From: Parcubacteria group bacterium
GTDB taxonomy: Bacteria; Patescibacteriota; Minisyncoccia; Minisyncoccales; CG1-02-41-26
Assembly (NCBI GenBank): GCA_013203565.1
Contig: JABMPZ010000067.1
Span: 1-6,017, forward strand
Reading direction: 5' to 3'
Length of the DNA stretch: 6,017 nucleotides
Below, in pieces: positions 5,844 through 6,017 of this stretch; position 1 is the stretch's first letter, and every line of letters starts with the position of its first letter. The position numbers and the translations under genes were made by a program. The notes below the pieces were generated by a model. The model did not search any database. It was given only the letters and a program-made list of their open reading frames with translations, and was not told the DNA's origin.

Positions 5844-5979
5844 TAATAGCGTTATAGTTAGACAAAAAACAAGCTGGTAACTACCCACGCATTTGAAGTG
5901 AAAAATACTCTTAGAACTGTCATTTTAAACCAGTAGGTCATTCATCCTTAGTAAATAATGAAGAATAGGCGAAGAATTT
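5844..5979. other. Intergenic region with no convincing feature
   Basis: No long frame, RNA gene or strong hairpin with a T-run is seen here. GGTAACTACC (5876-5885) is a tiny imperfect-loop palindrome, too small to call a terminator. The region separates the pilMNO group from the frame that opens near the window end, so a promoter may be present, but no -35/-10 pair stands out. Confidence 0.5.
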
Positions 5980-6017
5980 ATGAAAAAAGAAAAGACAACA
6001 AATGGGCACGATCGTGC
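5980..6017 (+). CDS. Possible start of an unidentified gene, cut by the window edge
   Basis: ATG 5980 opens a frame reading MKKEKTTNGHDRA to the window end. A weak Shine-Dalgarno-like AGG (5967-5969) lies 10 bases upstream. A second frame from ATG 5958 (MKNRRRIYEKRKD...) is also open to the edge, so the choice is uncertain. Thirteen residues are too few to identify a family; a further pilus gene such as a motor ATPase would be a natural guess from context only. Confidence 0.35.
   Translation, partial: MKKEKTTNGHDR

Noticed and set aside
5676..5888. 70-residue minus-strand frame rich in Phe
   Set aside because: It is the antisense of the Glu/Lys-rich gene at 5481-5843; its Phe/Leu richness follows from GAA/AAA codons read backwards.

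Overview
The window carries a type IV pilus / type II secretion-like locus with every recognisable gene on the + strand. It codes for four minor-pilin-type proteins (FimT/GspH-like, PilV-like, PilW-like, PilX-like), the inner-membrane assembly proteins PilM, PilN and PilO, a small membrane protein with an acidic tail, and the start of an unidentified reading frame at the right edge. The compact layout (three 4-base ATGA stop/start overlaps), few Shine-Dalgarno sequences, AT-rich pilMNO half and divergent short versions of pilus proteins suggest an uncultivated bacterium of the Candidate Phyla Radiation (Patescibacteria/Parcubacteria type). That placement is an inference from style and gene order; no marker gene is present. 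TGA works as a normal stop at five gene ends, so the standard bacterial code applies rather than the TGA=glycine code of some CPR lineages.

Layout: 1-184 is non-coding. It holds a G-rich then C-rich array of telomere-like motifs (14-120), then the first copy of a 55-base repeat (124-178) ending 6 bases before the first pilin start. 185-634 is the FimT/GspH-like pilin. 635-745 is a spacer filled by a second, 54/55 identical copy of the repeat and a third, decayed copy. 746-3150 holds the PilV-, PilW- and PilX-like genes packed end to end. 3151-3242 is a gap with an 18-base palindrome and a promoter-like sequence whose expected start of transcription falls on the pilM ATG. 3243-5843 is pilM-pilN-pilO plus the acidic-tail protein, again closely packed. 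5844-5979 shows nothing convincing, and a new frame may open near the end.

How the parts work together: in known type IV pilus systems the FimT/PilV/PilW/PilX-type minor pilins form a complex that primes pilus assembly and sits at the tip. Prepilin peptidase, not encoded here, would cut each after the glycine of the leader. PilM (cytoplasmic, actin-like) binds the N-terminal INLLP motif of PilN, and PilN pairs with PilO in the membrane to link the motor to the growing pilus. No PilP or PilQ secretin is seen, as expected if there is no classical outer membrane. The motor ATPases (PilB/PilT), platform protein PilC and major pilin are also outside the window.

The least explained parts are the repeats wrapped around the starts of the first two pilin genes, the telomere-like array, the cysteine-rich 460-residue PilX-like protein and the acidic-tail protein.
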